From Natrinema amylolyticus_A (GTDB taxonomy: Archaea; Halobacteriota; Halobacteria; Halobacteriales; Natrialbaceae), in the NCBI RefSeq assembly GCF_042678045.1, contig NZ_JBHUDI010000003.1:186001-250000 (forward strand): DNA of 64,000 nucleotides, written 5' to 3'. The notes under the pieces were generated by a model, which saw nothing but the letters and a program-made list of their open reading frames with translations, was not told where the DNA came from and made no database searches. Below, one piece after another: positions 8,825 to 17,403 of this stretch (position 1 is the first letter of the stretch; every line of letters begins with the position of its first letter). The translations under genes were made by a program, and so were the position numbers.

Positions 8825-10144
8825 CTACTGGAGCGCGACGTCTACATAGGTGCTAGCGTCGTCGAACCCATCCGGTCCAAAACAGAACTCGGGTGTCAGA
8901 TTGACAACGATGTTTCCGCTACCGCTCGGAGGCGTTTCGCTCGCAAAGCCGACCTTTCCGCCAACTGAGAAGTTGGTTCCCAAGCGACTCCGTGGGATCT
9001 CGATCGTGTACCGCCCATTCCCGTCGGCTGAACCGTTAATATCGCCGGGAAGACTGGAAATGGATCCCGAAGCAACTGGTTCTTCATATTCGAAGCCCGT
9101 GCCGGAAGTATACATGATCTGGAAGTCTCCTACATCGTCATCGTCAGTATCGAATGCGATTCCGAAGTTGTCCGGATACTGCCCTCCGACAAGTTCTTTC
9201 GCCAGATCGATACTGATCGCGACCGGATCGCCGTTCAGTGCGATATCCATCGTCTGTTCGGATCCGAGGCCTCCATAGGGCAGTTCGATCGGATCGCTGA
9301 AGTCACAGTTCTCGGAATCAGTGCCGCTGAATCCTCGTTCTATCCTGAACGTTTCGCTACAGGGATTCCGTGTACCGTCGTTGTGCCGGCACTGTTCCGC
9401 GTAGAACTGGAGATTGAACTCGAGGGAGTCTCCCTGGATCTCGTTACCGACCGACTTCGGAACTTCCCAGTCGAGACAGATGCACGGATTTTTCTTTTCC
9501 GTCTTGTCGCCGGTCCCGTCGAAGCACTCCTGACTGCCGGGTGCGAAAAACCCACCGTCAGGGTTGGGAGCCCCACTGTTGCCGTCGAGTGGGACGCCGT
9601 ACCGAACCTTGGCCAGCAGGTCGGCGAGCGTCCCTTTCCAGATTTCAGTTTGGCTATCGACATCTTTGGGGTCAAAGCTGTCTCCAATATCGTTCAGGGT
9701 ACAGTAGCTGACAGTGACGTCGATGTTCTCCTCCAATTCACCCTCGCCGTTATTGTCCTCCGGTTCGGGCTCGGTGTATCCATTCTCACTAGAATCAGTA
9801 AGTTCACCACATAACCACAGGTACGCAGGATTGGTTTCGATACGGGGACAGAACGCAATAATACCGCTGTCGCCTGGCTTCACGTCTGAAAGATCGCTGC
9901 TGACCGCTTCTCCATCAGCGGTTCCTGACACGTAGTCAGAGCCAGCTGACCCCTGATTCCAGTAAGAGTAGTAGTCGACCAGCAGGTCGAGTGTCCCTGC
10001 CGTCATGATGTTGTCGTCGAACGTTTCCTCGTCGTTGAAGTACGCACTCGTGCCGAACCCAGCACCCGCGGAGGCGACGCCGATGGCGCCGAGACTCCCG
10101 AGCACCTTGCGACGCGAGAGGTCGATGTGTGTATCGTCGGTCAT
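8825..10144 (-). CDS. SipW-dependent-type (TasA/camelysin-like) exoprotein B
   Basis: This is a 439-residue protein starting MTDDTHIDL. I placed the start at 10144 because the twin-arginine signal SRRKVLGSLGAIG and the box GTSAYFNDEETFDDN begin right after it; a longer reading frame upstream to 10300 has no signal features and crosses an inverted repeat. The signal region is nearly identical to that of exoprotein A at both protein and DNA level, while the mature parts differ. About residue 250 a strand ends FYAEQCRHN, and about 180 further residues form an extra C-terminal domain (ERGFSGTDSENCD onward, with repeated GDINGSADGNGRY-like turns). It is the first gene of the minus-strand unit facing the divergent regulator. 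Confidence 0.8.
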   Translation of the reverse strand: MTDDTHIDLSRRKVLGSLGAIGVASAGAGFGTSAYFNDEETFDDNIMTAGTLDLLVDYYSYWNQGSAGSDYVSGTADGEAVSSDLSDVKPGDSGIIAFCPRIETNPAYLWLCGELTDSSENGYTEPEPEDNNGEGELEENIDVTVSYCTLNDIGDSFDPKDVDSQTEIWKGTLADLLAKVRYGVPLDGNSGAPNPDGGFFAPGSQECFDGTGDKTEKKNPCICLDWEVPKSVGNEIQGDSLEFNLQFYAEQCRHNDGTRNPCSETFRIERGFSGTDSENCDFSDPIELPYGGLGSEQTMDIALNGDPVAISIDLAKELVGGQYPDNFGIAFDTDDDDVGDFQIMYTSGTGFEYEEPVASGSISSLPGDINGSADGNGRYTIEIPRSRLGTNFSVGGKVGFASETPPSGSGNIVVNLTPEFCFGPDGFDDASTYVDVALQ

Positions 10145-10254
10145 TGTTTCCCCCCGGACGGGCTCTAATCGCCCCATCCGGTTGTTCCAGTCATGTCGAG
10201 AGTCCCGTATTGTTATACATCGACACGACAGGATCGAACAGAGCAATAGAGGAC

Positions 10255-10292
10255 TCAAATGGGCCAAATAAGCGTTCGAACGGCCCATTTGA
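10255..10292. promoter_or_regulatory. Inverted repeat at the predicted start of the exoprotein transcript
   Basis: Perfect 11-base arms, TCAAATGGGCC (10255-10265) and GGCCCATTTGA (10282-10292), are separated by 16 bases. They lie just downstream of a minus-strand TATA-like element (GCTTATAGAC, 10327-10336), hence near the expected transcription start. They could be an operator or a 5' leader hairpin. Confidence 0.5.
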
Positions 10293-10370
10293 CCGGGCAC
10301 ACAACCATCGAATCGATCGTTAGAAGTCTATAAGCACATATGAAAGATTAGTAATATTTACTTTCAGCCA

Positions 10371-10416
10371 AACAGAACACGTTCCGCAGCGCGTGAGTTA
10401 CGGAACACGTTCTGTT
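10371..10416. promoter_or_regulatory. Paired GAACACGTTC motifs between divergent promoters
   Basis: GAACACGTTC occurs at 10375-10384 and again at 10403-10412, 28 bases apart, in the same orientation. Each copy is itself a palindrome-like site (GAAC-AC-GTTC). The flanks extend the symmetry so that the whole 46-base block is an imperfect inverted repeat with 14 of 16 arm positions matching. It sits between the minus-strand exoprotein promoter and the plus-strand regulator gene, a natural place for that regulator to bind. Confidence 0.55.
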
Positions 10417-10531
10417 CATGATCGTTCACGCGATGAGGATTGTCGAGAACGGAGACCAAAAACCTCGATCGCTCCTCTAGGGAGATGATATTAATAAAGA
10501 GATACTTGTGATATCTTTTCGGGGAAACCGT

Positions 10532-11068
10532 ATGGGGATGTTCCGCAGAAATTCGTTACCGGAGGGAGAGATATACGAGATACTCGCCAATCAACGGCGC
10601 CGAGAGACCATCAGACATCTATCAGTCACTCCAGAGGGCGGCCCGATTTCGCTGCGAGAGCTCTCGGAAACGATCGCCACGCGGGAGACCGGCGAATCGC
10701 CGCCGCCCCGAACCACTCGTGAAAGCGTCTACAACTCACTACACCAGACACACCTCCCGAAGCTCGAGGAACTCGGCGTTGTCACCTACGACCGTGATAC
10801 ACGCGAAGTGAGGATTCGTGAGCGTGCTCGAGATGTGAATCGCTATATGGAGGTGCTCACCGAACACGGCCTTACATGGGGTGAGATTTACAGGTCTATC
10901 GGCGTCAGCGGGCTGACAGTCGTCGTTCTTGCGCTCGCAGGAGTTCCACCCTTTGGTTGGATCGCCCCTCTGCTGTGGGCGACAGGATTTCTCGTCGTGT
11001 TCGTCATTGCCACGTCCTACCAGCTATGGATGAATCGGTGGCTCGTCGTTCAGGCACTGCGAACGTGA
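10532..11068 (+). CDS. Winged-helix regulator with membrane anchor (DUF7344 type)
   Basis: This protein of about 178 residues starts MGMFRRNSLPEGEIYEILAN. The N-terminal 100 residues look like the haloarchaeal winged-helix domain (EIYEILANQRRRETI, then VYNSLHQTHLPKLEELGVV and a basic wing with DRDTREVRI). Two hydrophobic segments follow at about residues 125-140 and 145-165, so it is probably a membrane-bound transcription factor. The ATG at 10532 is preferred over 10508 because the domain starts there and a TATA-like element (ATATTAATAAAG) lies about 40 bases upstream. It is divergent from the exoprotein genes and is the likely regulator of the locus; this is inferred from position. Confidence 0.75.
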   Translation: MGMFRRNSLPEGEIYEILANQRRRETIRHLSVTPEGGPISLRELSETIATRETGESPPPRTTRESVYNSLHQTHLPKLEELGVVTYDRDTREVRIRERARDVNRYMEVLTEHGLTWGEIYRSIGVSGLTVVVLALAGVPPFGWIAPLLWATGFLVVFVIATSYQLWMNRWLVVQALRT

Positions 11069-11178
11069 ATTACCCCGCCCTACTCGCTCGCGGCTAACGC
11101 CGTTCGCTCCTTGAGGACGGGGGCTTAGCGCCCCTCTCTTTCAGCTAACGACCCGCCGCCCGGTTCCGGAGGACGAGC

Positions 11179-11262
11179 TATAGGAACAGCTGAAACGATT
11201 TACACACCGATCACACAGCAGTCGTACGATCGAGTATGTCTTGACCTTCAGTGGCTACTATA
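11179..11262. mobile_element. Palindromic MITE, copy A
   Basis: This 84-base element starts TATAGGAACAGCTGAAACG and ends CTTCAGTGGCTACTATA, so its ends are inverted (ATAG...CTGAA / TTCAG...CTAT). It closely matches a second copy at 61250-61331. The ends also resemble those of the IS630 element at 27314-28368, including the terminal TA dinucleotides. It encodes no protein. Confidence 0.65.
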
Positions 11263-11307
11263 GCCCTCGAGACCGGTAAGCACGTCCGCTACTCGAGCAC
11301 GATGTAG

Positions 11308-11832
11308 GTGTTATCCGGGGCCGTACTGACCGTATTCGGCGTCGATTACGGCCACAGAGTCGGTGATCTCGATGAATCCAGCGAACACGTCCTTGGCGTC
11401 GAAGTTACCCGACAGCATCTCGAAGAAGCAGAAGCGTACGCAGAGGACCCCCAATCGGAGGTCACCGAAGTCATTCCGTATTACGAACTCAACGATCAAC
11501 ATCGACTCGACCTCGCAGGTGTGGATGCTGATGGCGAGATCATCGTCACAGCCGAGGTTGAACGTATCAACCACGACGTCCGGCGCGCAGTACCCGTCGA
11601 CTTCGACAAAATGGCTGCGTGTGAACCCGAGGCTGCAATCTGGGTCGTCATGAAACAGGCCGATGGTCACAAAATACTCTCTGCGCTCAACGACCCACTC
11701 GAGGGGCCACCTCGAGTCGAGAAAACGTATGCAAAGACCACGCCACCCCAACAGTTCCGGATCGACACACCTAGCATGACGGCTGTCTATCCTGCAGAGT
11801 GGCTCCGGGATCGATCACCATATCTCCCGTAG
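11308..11832 (+). pseudogene. Probable C-terminal remnant of an accessory haloarchaeal protein
   Basis: The reading frame opens with GTG at 11308, without a visible promoter and only 45 bases after a MITE. The last 120 residues look like a folded acidic domain (LDLAGVDADGEIIVTAEVER, then DFDKMAACEPEAAIWVVMKQ and a Pro-rich tail ending PAEWLRDRSPYLP). The D...E-x-E spacing and the flanking strands recall a PD-(D/E)xK-like nuclease core, but I cannot name a family. I suspect that the 5' part was lost when mobile DNA entered. It could also be a genuine short gene. Confidence 0.4.
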
Positions 11833-12558
11833 CGTACCGGGCTGGGTAGTTCTCCTCTGCGGTGTCTCTCTATCGGAGTTCGGATTGTATTCTCGCTTCT
11901 TCCAGCGTTCCGTGTCTGTTCCGCTCTCGAGACGCTCTGTACATATCACAGGAACGTGATCCAATCGTCATAATCGGCTCTGCCCTCCGCAAGTGTTGCT
12001 GTGGGGGTCTCTCGAGTGAGAATCTAGGACGGTGATTGCTCGAGCGATGGATTGGCTGTTGAGGTCGTAGCTCGCACAAATCGGGCTTTCGTACTCGAGT
12101 CGAGATTGAAATCGGCTAATGGCTGTACAGACTCACACCCCAATCGCATGAAAACCAGTTGAATAGGCCTCTTCCTCGGGATTCTTTGTCTGGGTTTTCT
12201 CGAGTCGCTCTACGTATTGGGAGACCGCAGTCGCTCGCTGAGTGGGGGCACTCCCACTGGCTTCTCGAGTTGATGGTAGACATCGGCAGTTCAAAACCGA
12301 TAGACGGGGGCCGGTTATGAGTTTTTAGCCACCCCGTTTCCGATCGTGTTTGCTGGCGCGACTACGCTTCTGGGATGCTCGCTTCGCTACACGACACGCG
12401 TTTCAGGGGATCTACTCGAGTTGGGAAATGATCTCGAGTCCTTCTTTTTTCTATTCCTAGAATTGCGTTCTATTGCCGCACAACACCACCTTGCGGTGGC
12501 TAGAGCTGATTATGACGACGGTTGGAGGCGTGACTCATCAATAGTCTCTATCTCCCTA
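11833..12558. other. Long non-coding stretch before uppP
   Basis: About 725 bases without a credible gene in either strand. Open frames here have no domain-like composition. The stretch is moderately AT-rich with several CTCGAG sites, and may be a decayed insertion following the remnant at 11308. Confidence 0.35.
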
Positions 12559-13386
12559 TCACACGACAATAGAGACGACCCCACCACCGACGATCGCGAG
12601 CCCACCGAGGCCGAAACAGACGACCCAGAACGGGATGCGGTCGACGATCCGCATGAGGGCATCGATGGTGAGATAGCCGATAAAGGAACTAACGCCGAGT
12701 GCTGCCAGCGCAGGCACAGGCTCAATACCGGGAAGACCACCAGCACCCGTGACGGTGAGGACAGCCGCACCGAGACTGGCAGGGATTGACAACAGAAAAG
12801 AGAGTCGGAACGCCGCCGGCGGCTCGTAACTCCGGAATAGCAACGCACTCGTCGTCACACCTGACCGGGAGATCCCAGGCAGGATCGCAACGCCCTGTAC
12901 GGCCCCGACCAGAACTGAGTCCGGCAGCGTCGGCGCGTCGCGGATCCCCATCGACACCGACTCTGAGGCGAGCTGAAGGATACCCGTGAGCACCAGGAGG
13001 ACACCGATAGCCGCGATGAAGATGCCGCCAGTGAGTTGGCCGGCAAAGTCGACTGCGTATACGTACAGTGGAATTCCCACGACGCCGGTCATCAGCGTGG
13101 CAACGACGACGTACGACGCGATGGCGTTCTCCCCAGTGTACGCACTGTCGGGTCGCCAGCCGGGCACTGCGAGGATAGCCGCCGCAATATCGTCGCGGTA
13201 GTAGACCGCCGCCGAGAGCGTCGTACCGACCTGCAAGAATAACGCCAGTTGCACCGCAACTGCAGGGTCGGTTCCCGCGATCGTCAGGAACAGTGCAAGG
13301 TTGCCCTGACTCGAGACGGGCAACCACTCGACGATTCCCTGGACGATCCCGGCGAGGATTGCGACGACGAGGTCGATTCGGCTCAC
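12559..13386 (-). CDS. uppP: Undecaprenyl-diphosphatase family protein (UppP/BacA)
   Basis: This 275-residue polytopic protein has the two hallmark blocks of the family: EWLPVSSQGN at residues 19-28 (the EFLPISSTGH region of bacteria) and PGISRSG near residue 170. Seven or eight hydrophobic spans follow the family pattern. The enzyme dephosphorylates polyprenyl diphosphate so that the lipid carrier can be reused. In archaea the substrate would be dolichyl or a similar polyprenyl diphosphate, which fits its place beside the glmU/glmS pairs and glycosylation genes. It ends 70 bases before the second glmS (same strand), so co-transcription is possible. Confidence 0.9.
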   Translation of the reverse strand: MSRIDLVVAILAGIVQGIVEWLPVSSQGNLALFLTIAGTDPAVAVQLALFLQVGTTLSAAVYYRDDIAAAILAVPGWRPDSAYTGENAIASYVVVATLMTGVVGIPLYVYAVDFAGQLTGGIFIAAIGVLLVLTGILQLASESVSMGIRDAPTLPDSVLVGAVQGVAILPGISRSGVTTSALLFRSYEPPAAFRLSFLLSIPASLGAAVLTVTGAGGLPGIEPVPALAALGVSSFIGYLTIDALMRIVDRIPFWVVCFGLGGLAIVGGGVVSIVV

Positions 13387-13456
13387 TGATGATGATGCGA
13401 CAGTGCGGCAACTTAAATGAAGCCGATTCGAGTCAGTGATCGAGCGGGAAAACGAA

Positions 13457-15259
13457 TTATTCGACCGTCACGCTCTTGGCCAGATTGCGCGGTTTATCGA
13501 TTGAACGTCCAAGCAGGTTCGCAACCCAGTAGGCGACCAGTTGTAACTGAACGTTCGCGAGCACGGATCCACCGAGATCGCTGACTGCGGGAATCTCGAG
13601 GACGTGATCGGCATACCGCGTCACGTCGGACTCGCCGTCGGTGATCGCCACGACAGGCGCGTCGCGAGCCTCGACTTCTTTGACGTTCCCGATGGTCTTC
13701 CGGGCGGTCTCATCGTCGCCGGTGACAACCGCGAACACGGGCGTGTCTTCGGTCACGAGCGCGAGCGGCCCGTGTTTCAGCTCGCCAGCCGCGAACCCTT
13801 CTGCATGCCGGTAGGTGATCTCTTTCATCTTCAGCGCGCCCTCGAGTGCGACCGGGTAATGGTATCCACGGCCGATGAAGAAGTACGCATCAGCGTCGAC
13901 GTATTCCTCGGCGACTGCTCGTGCCTCCGTTGTCTCGAGGACAGTCCTGACCTGACCGGGAATATCCCGGAGTGCCTCGAGTTCCTCGCGAGTCGGCCCA
14001 TCACTGAGTGTGAACGCAAGGAGAGCAAGTGCGAGTTGCTGGCTTGCGAACGTCTTCGTTGCGGCGACGCCGATCTCGGGACCGGCTCTGATATAGAGGG
14101 CGTGATCACACTCTCGTGCAGCCGAACTGGCGACCGTATTGGTCACCGCAAGCGTCGTCGCCCCGGCGCGGGCTGCCTCTCGAAGCGCGCGGAGTGTATC
14201 TGCTGTTTCACCACTCTGAGTGACGCCGACGACGAGGGTCTCGTCGTCGACGGGGACGCGATCGCTCGCGTACTCGCTGGCAAGAAATGCCTGTGCGCGT
14301 ACCCCCGCTCTCTGGAGTCGCTCAGCACCGAACAACGCCGCGTGATACGACGTTCCGCAGGCGACGAACTGAATGGGCCCCTCGTGGTCGAGGTCAGCCA
14401 GATCCTCGAGATCGACCGTGCCGTCGAGGTCGTCGATTCGGCCCCGTAGGCATTGCCGCAGAGCTTTCGGCTGCTCGTGGATCTCTTTGAGCATATAGTG
14501 ATCGTAGCCGCTCTTTTCCGCATCTTCGGGGTCCCACGCGACCGTTTCCGTTGGACGGTCGACGGGGTGGCCTTCCGCATCGGTGACGACAGCACCGTCG
14601 GCGGTCAGCCGAACGAAATCACCGTCCTCGAGATAGCAGACGCGGTCCGTGTGTTCGACGAACGCAGGGACGTCACTCGCGAGATACGTACCAGTTTCGC
14701 CGAGGCCGACAACGAGTGGGGAGTCCTGTCGGGTCGCATATACCGTCTCGGATCCGTCGAAGACAGCGGCGATCGCGTAACTGCCCTCGAGTTGGTCGAT
14801 CGCCAGCCGGAATGCCTCCTCGGGGGCCGCACCGCGGTCGAGATAGTGACCGATCAGTTGCGGGATGACTTCGGTGTCAGTCTCACTCTGGAACGCGATG
14901 CCAGAGTCGGCGAGATCGTCACGCAGTCGCTGGTAATTCTCGATGATGCCGTTGTGAACGACGGCAACGCGACCCGCTTCGTCGCGGTGCGGATGGGCGT
15001 TAACATCGGATGGAGGACCATGCGTGCTCCAGCGTGTATGGCCGATTCCAGTCAGTGCACCCTCGAGGTCAGTCCTCGGAACCGTGTTCTCGAGTGCTGA
15101 GAGCTCACCTTCTGTCTTGTGGACCGTTATTGACGGTGTTGGCACAGCAAGGCCGGCAGAGTCATAGCCGCGATACTCGAGCCGGGACAGGCCGTCGAGG
15201 ATGACGTCCACGGCATCAACACCAGTAGTCTTCCCAACGTACCCGACGATGCCACACAT
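13457..15259 (-). CDS. glmS: Glutamine--fructose-6-phosphate aminotransferase (copy 2)
   Basis: This is a 600-residue GlmS starting MCGIVGYVGK. A GTG two codons earlier (15265) would hide the N-terminal Cys, and GGAGGT lies nine bases before the ATG at 15259, so I chose the latter. Glutaminase motifs (GHTRWSTHGPP, HNGIIENY), both SIS domains (ACGTSYHAALFGA, TQSGETADT, IGRGYHYPVALEGALKMKE) and the KSVTVE terminus are all intact. The paralogue is at 2385. The preceding glmU-like gene ends at the overlapping GTGA, so the pair keeps the same coupled layout as copy 1. Confidence 0.95.
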   Translation of the reverse strand: MCGIVGYVGKTTGVDAVDVILDGLSRLEYRGYDSAGLAVPTPSITVHKTEGELSALENTVPRTDLEGALTGIGHTRWSTHGPPSDVNAHPHRDEAGRVAVVHNGIIENYQRLRDDLADSGIAFQSETDTEVIPQLIGHYLDRGAAPEEAFRLAIDQLEGSYAIAAVFDGSETVYATRQDSPLVVGLGETGTYLASDVPAFVEHTDRVCYLEDGDFVRLTADGAVVTDAEGHPVDRPTETVAWDPEDAEKSGYDHYMLKEIHEQPKALRQCLRGRIDDLDGTVDLEDLADLDHEGPIQFVACGTSYHAALFGAERLQRAGVRAQAFLASEYASDRVPVDDETLVVGVTQSGETADTLRALREAARAGATTLAVTNTVASSAARECDHALYIRAGPEIGVAATKTFASQQLALALLAFTLSDGPTREELEALRDIPGQVRTVLETTEARAVAEEYVDADAYFFIGRGYHYPVALEGALKMKEITYRHAEGFAAGELKHGPLALVTEDTPVFAVVTGDDETARKTIGNVKEVEARDAPVVAITDGESDVTRYADHVLEIPAVSDLGGSVLANVQLQLVAYWVANLLGRSIDKPRNLAKSVTVE

Positions 15260-15261
15260 CG

Positions 15262-16437
15262 TCACTGCACCTCCGTTCCATCGTCGACTGTCCCGCTGAC
15301 GGCTGTGCCGGCGGTAATAACAGCATCGGAGCCAACGACCGTTCCCGGTGCGTAGGTTACACCGCCCCCATCACGAACACGATCCGCGAGCACGGCTCCC
15401 AGCCGTTCGTTCTCGTGGATTCGATCGCCGACGCGGACATCGCCGGGGCCGCCGACGATGGTCGAGCCAGCGCCGATCTGGACGCCATGGCCGGTCACGC
15501 CATCGATGACCGTCGCGTTTTCACCCACACGTGTGTCTGCATCGATGACACTGTTCTCGACGACTGCGTTCGCTCCTACCGTCACGTTCTCGCCAAGCGC
15601 GACGTTCGGACCGACGACGCTCCCCGGACCGACGACGCAGTCTGCCGAAATCACGACCGGTTCGACGATCGTCGCAGAGTCATGAATCTGGGCATCAGCC
15701 GAGACCGTGCTTTCGACGCCGTCTGTACTCCCGAGGAGCGTCTCAGTCACCTCGAGTAAGTCCCATGGATACGTCGCGTCGTACCAGAACCCGTCGGAGG
15801 CGACACTACGGACGGTTTCACCAGCGTCGATCGCGTTTGCGATACCATCGACGAGCGAGTACTCGTTGAACTGCGGCTCTGGGCCGCGGAGATACTCGAA
15901 TATCTCGGGTTCGAACGCGTAGACTCCCGCATTGAGATGGTAACTGCGATCGTCATGGGGCCGTTCGACGATCTCCGAGACATGCTCACCGTCCTCGACG
16001 ATCACACCACCGTAGTTGGTGATGTCACCGTCTCGAACGAGCCCAAGCGTTGCGATGGCGTCGCTGTTGTGGATCTCACAAACATCCTCGATGATACCGC
16101 GTTCAACGATTTGGTCACCGTTGAGAACGAGCTGAGGCCCCGAAATCTCGGGTTCGGCTTCCAGAAGTGCGTGGCCAGTTCCAAGCTGCTTGTCTTGCAC
16201 TACGTAGTCGATAGACGCACCACGGTACGTCGATCCAAAGTGTGACTGCACATGCGTCCGGCCATAGCCGACGACGACGGTAATTTCCGTAATATCAGCG
16301 TCGACAAGCGAATCGAAGACGTGCTCGAGAATGGGCTTGGTCGCCGCAGGAAGCATCGGTTTCGGCCGGTGGTTTGTAAGCGGCCGAAGACGGGCCCCCT
16401 CCCCTGCCGCGAGGACCACCGCGGAACGGATTTCCAT
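15262..16437 (-). CDS. glmU: GlmU-like sugar-1-phosphate nucleotidyltransferase/acetyltransferase (copy 2)
   Basis: This 391-residue protein has AAGEGARLRPLTNHRPKPML near its N-terminus, LGTGHAL and NGDQI in the nucleotide/sugar site, and a C-terminal left-handed beta-helix of hexapeptide repeats from about residue 245 (VVISADCVVGPGSVVGPNVA and so on). Domain order and length equal those of copy 1 at 1201. An AT-rich stretch just upstream (TTAAATTATATTTAAATACA, 16503-16522) likely holds the promoter. With the downstream glmS it forms a second UDP-amino-sugar pathway cassette, oriented opposite to the first. The two copies may be differently regulated or may differ in product. Confidence 0.87.
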   Translation of the reverse strand: MEIRSAVVLAAGEGARLRPLTNHRPKPMLPAATKPILEHVFDSLVDADITEITVVVGYGRTHVQSHFGSTYRGASIDYVVQDKQLGTGHALLEAEPEISGPQLVLNGDQIVERGIIEDVCEIHNSDAIATLGLVRDGDITNYGGVIVEDGEHVSEIVERPHDDRSYHLNAGVYAFEPEIFEYLRGPEPQFNEYSLVDGIANAIDAGETVRSVASDGFWYDATYPWDLLEVTETLLGSTDGVESTVSADAQIHDSATIVEPVVISADCVVGPGSVVGPNVALGENVTVGANAVVENSVIDADTRVGENATVIDGVTGHGVQIGAGSTIVGGPGDVRVGDRIHENERLGAVLADRVRDGGGVTYAPGTVVGSDAVITAGTAVSGTVDDGTEVQ

Positions 16438-16653
16438 GTCGATATTGACAGTAACGAACGCTTATTGTTCTTGCGGACTAGAGTTTTTCCATCACAAACA
16501 TACTTATTAAATTATATTTAAATACATGAGAGAAAAGCCAGATGGCTGGATCACCGTTTTGCTTTCAGAATGATAGGTTTCTAACCTACTTCTGCTGCGG
16601 TTACCGCGTTCTGAAACAAGATATGGTTTCAAGAGCGTTCTCAACTGGGGTGA

Positions 16654-17394
16654 CTACGTTTCAGGCTCTGCGAGTGTTGGCTCTTGGCCAGTAAGTCGTT
16701 CCTCAGCTCTGTCTCGATCTTCAGGATACCCTACGTCAATCCGCCAGCCATCCATCCGCAGTGCGTCAATGGTTCGTCCGGACTGGATAAGGAGGTCAAT
16801 TGCGTCGGGCAGTTCGTACTCACCCCGGTCAGAGGGCTGGACGAGGTGGCACGCATGGAAAATCTCGGGCGTAAACGTATAGAATCCAGTCATAACGAGA
16901 TTCGAGGGTGGATCGTCGGGTTTCTCCATTACTTCGACGATTTCGCCGTACTCGTTCGTGTCGAGGACGCCGTATCTCGAGGCCTCCTCATAGGGGACTT
17001 CCTCAACGAGGAATGCGGCATCGGCTCGTTCCTCTTGTTGGCGGTTGATCACATCACCGAGATTCGCCCGGAAGACGTTGTCTCCGAGCATAAGCATGAA
17101 GTCGTCGTCGATATGCGGTTCTGCTTGGAGGATAGCGTGGGCGAGTCCGAGCTGTTCACGTTGGTGGGCGTACGTGATTGGGATGCCCTCATACTCGTCG
17201 CCATAGCGCTCAATGATCTTCTCTTTCATGTAACCGACGACGAGGACGAACTCGGTCGCACCGACCTCGATGAGATTATCCATGACGTCCTCGAGGAGGG
17301 GTTTTCCGTCAACTTCGACTAGGACCTTTGGCTTATCTTCAGTAAGTGGCCGGAGGCGAGTTCCCTTGCCGGCTGCTAAAATGACTGCTTGCAT
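16654..17394 (-). CDS. aglF: AglF-like glucose-1-phosphate nucleotidyltransferase
   Basis: This 246-residue single-domain nucleotidyltransferase begins MQAVILAAGKGTRLRPLTED. I placed the start at 17394 because the family starts directly with that motif; an ATG three codons earlier (17403) is possible. Further family blocks are KVLVEVDGKPLLEDV, REQLGLAHAI and GDNVF. Length and sequence fit AglF of Haloferax volcanii, the UTP--glucose-1-phosphate uridylyltransferase of the S-layer N-glycosylation pathway. It lacks the beta-helix domain of the two GlmU-like proteins and opens the glycan island. Confidence 0.82.
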   Translation of the reverse strand: MQAVILAAGKGTRLRPLTEDKPKVLVEVDGKPLLEDVMDNLIEVGATEFVLVVGYMKEKIIERYGDEYEGIPITYAHQREQLGLAHAILQAEPHIDDDFMLMLGDNVFRANLGDVINRQQEERADAAFLVEEVPYEEASRYGVLDTNEYGEIVEVMEKPDDPPSNLVMTGFYTFTPEIFHACHLVQPSDRGEYELPDAIDLLIQSGRTIDALRMDGWRIDVGYPEDRDRAEERLTGQEPTLAEPET

Positions 17395-17403
17395 GTTCCA
17401 CAT

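Noticed and set aside
10145..10300. Extension of exoprotein B to 10300
   Set aside because: The extra 52 codons lack signal features, cross an inverted repeat near the predicted transcription start and would bury the twin-arginine signal.
12346..12789. Plus-strand frame of 147 codons running into uppP
   Set aside because: Antisense to uppP for more than half its length and without domain-like composition; uppP motifs on the other strand are unambiguous.
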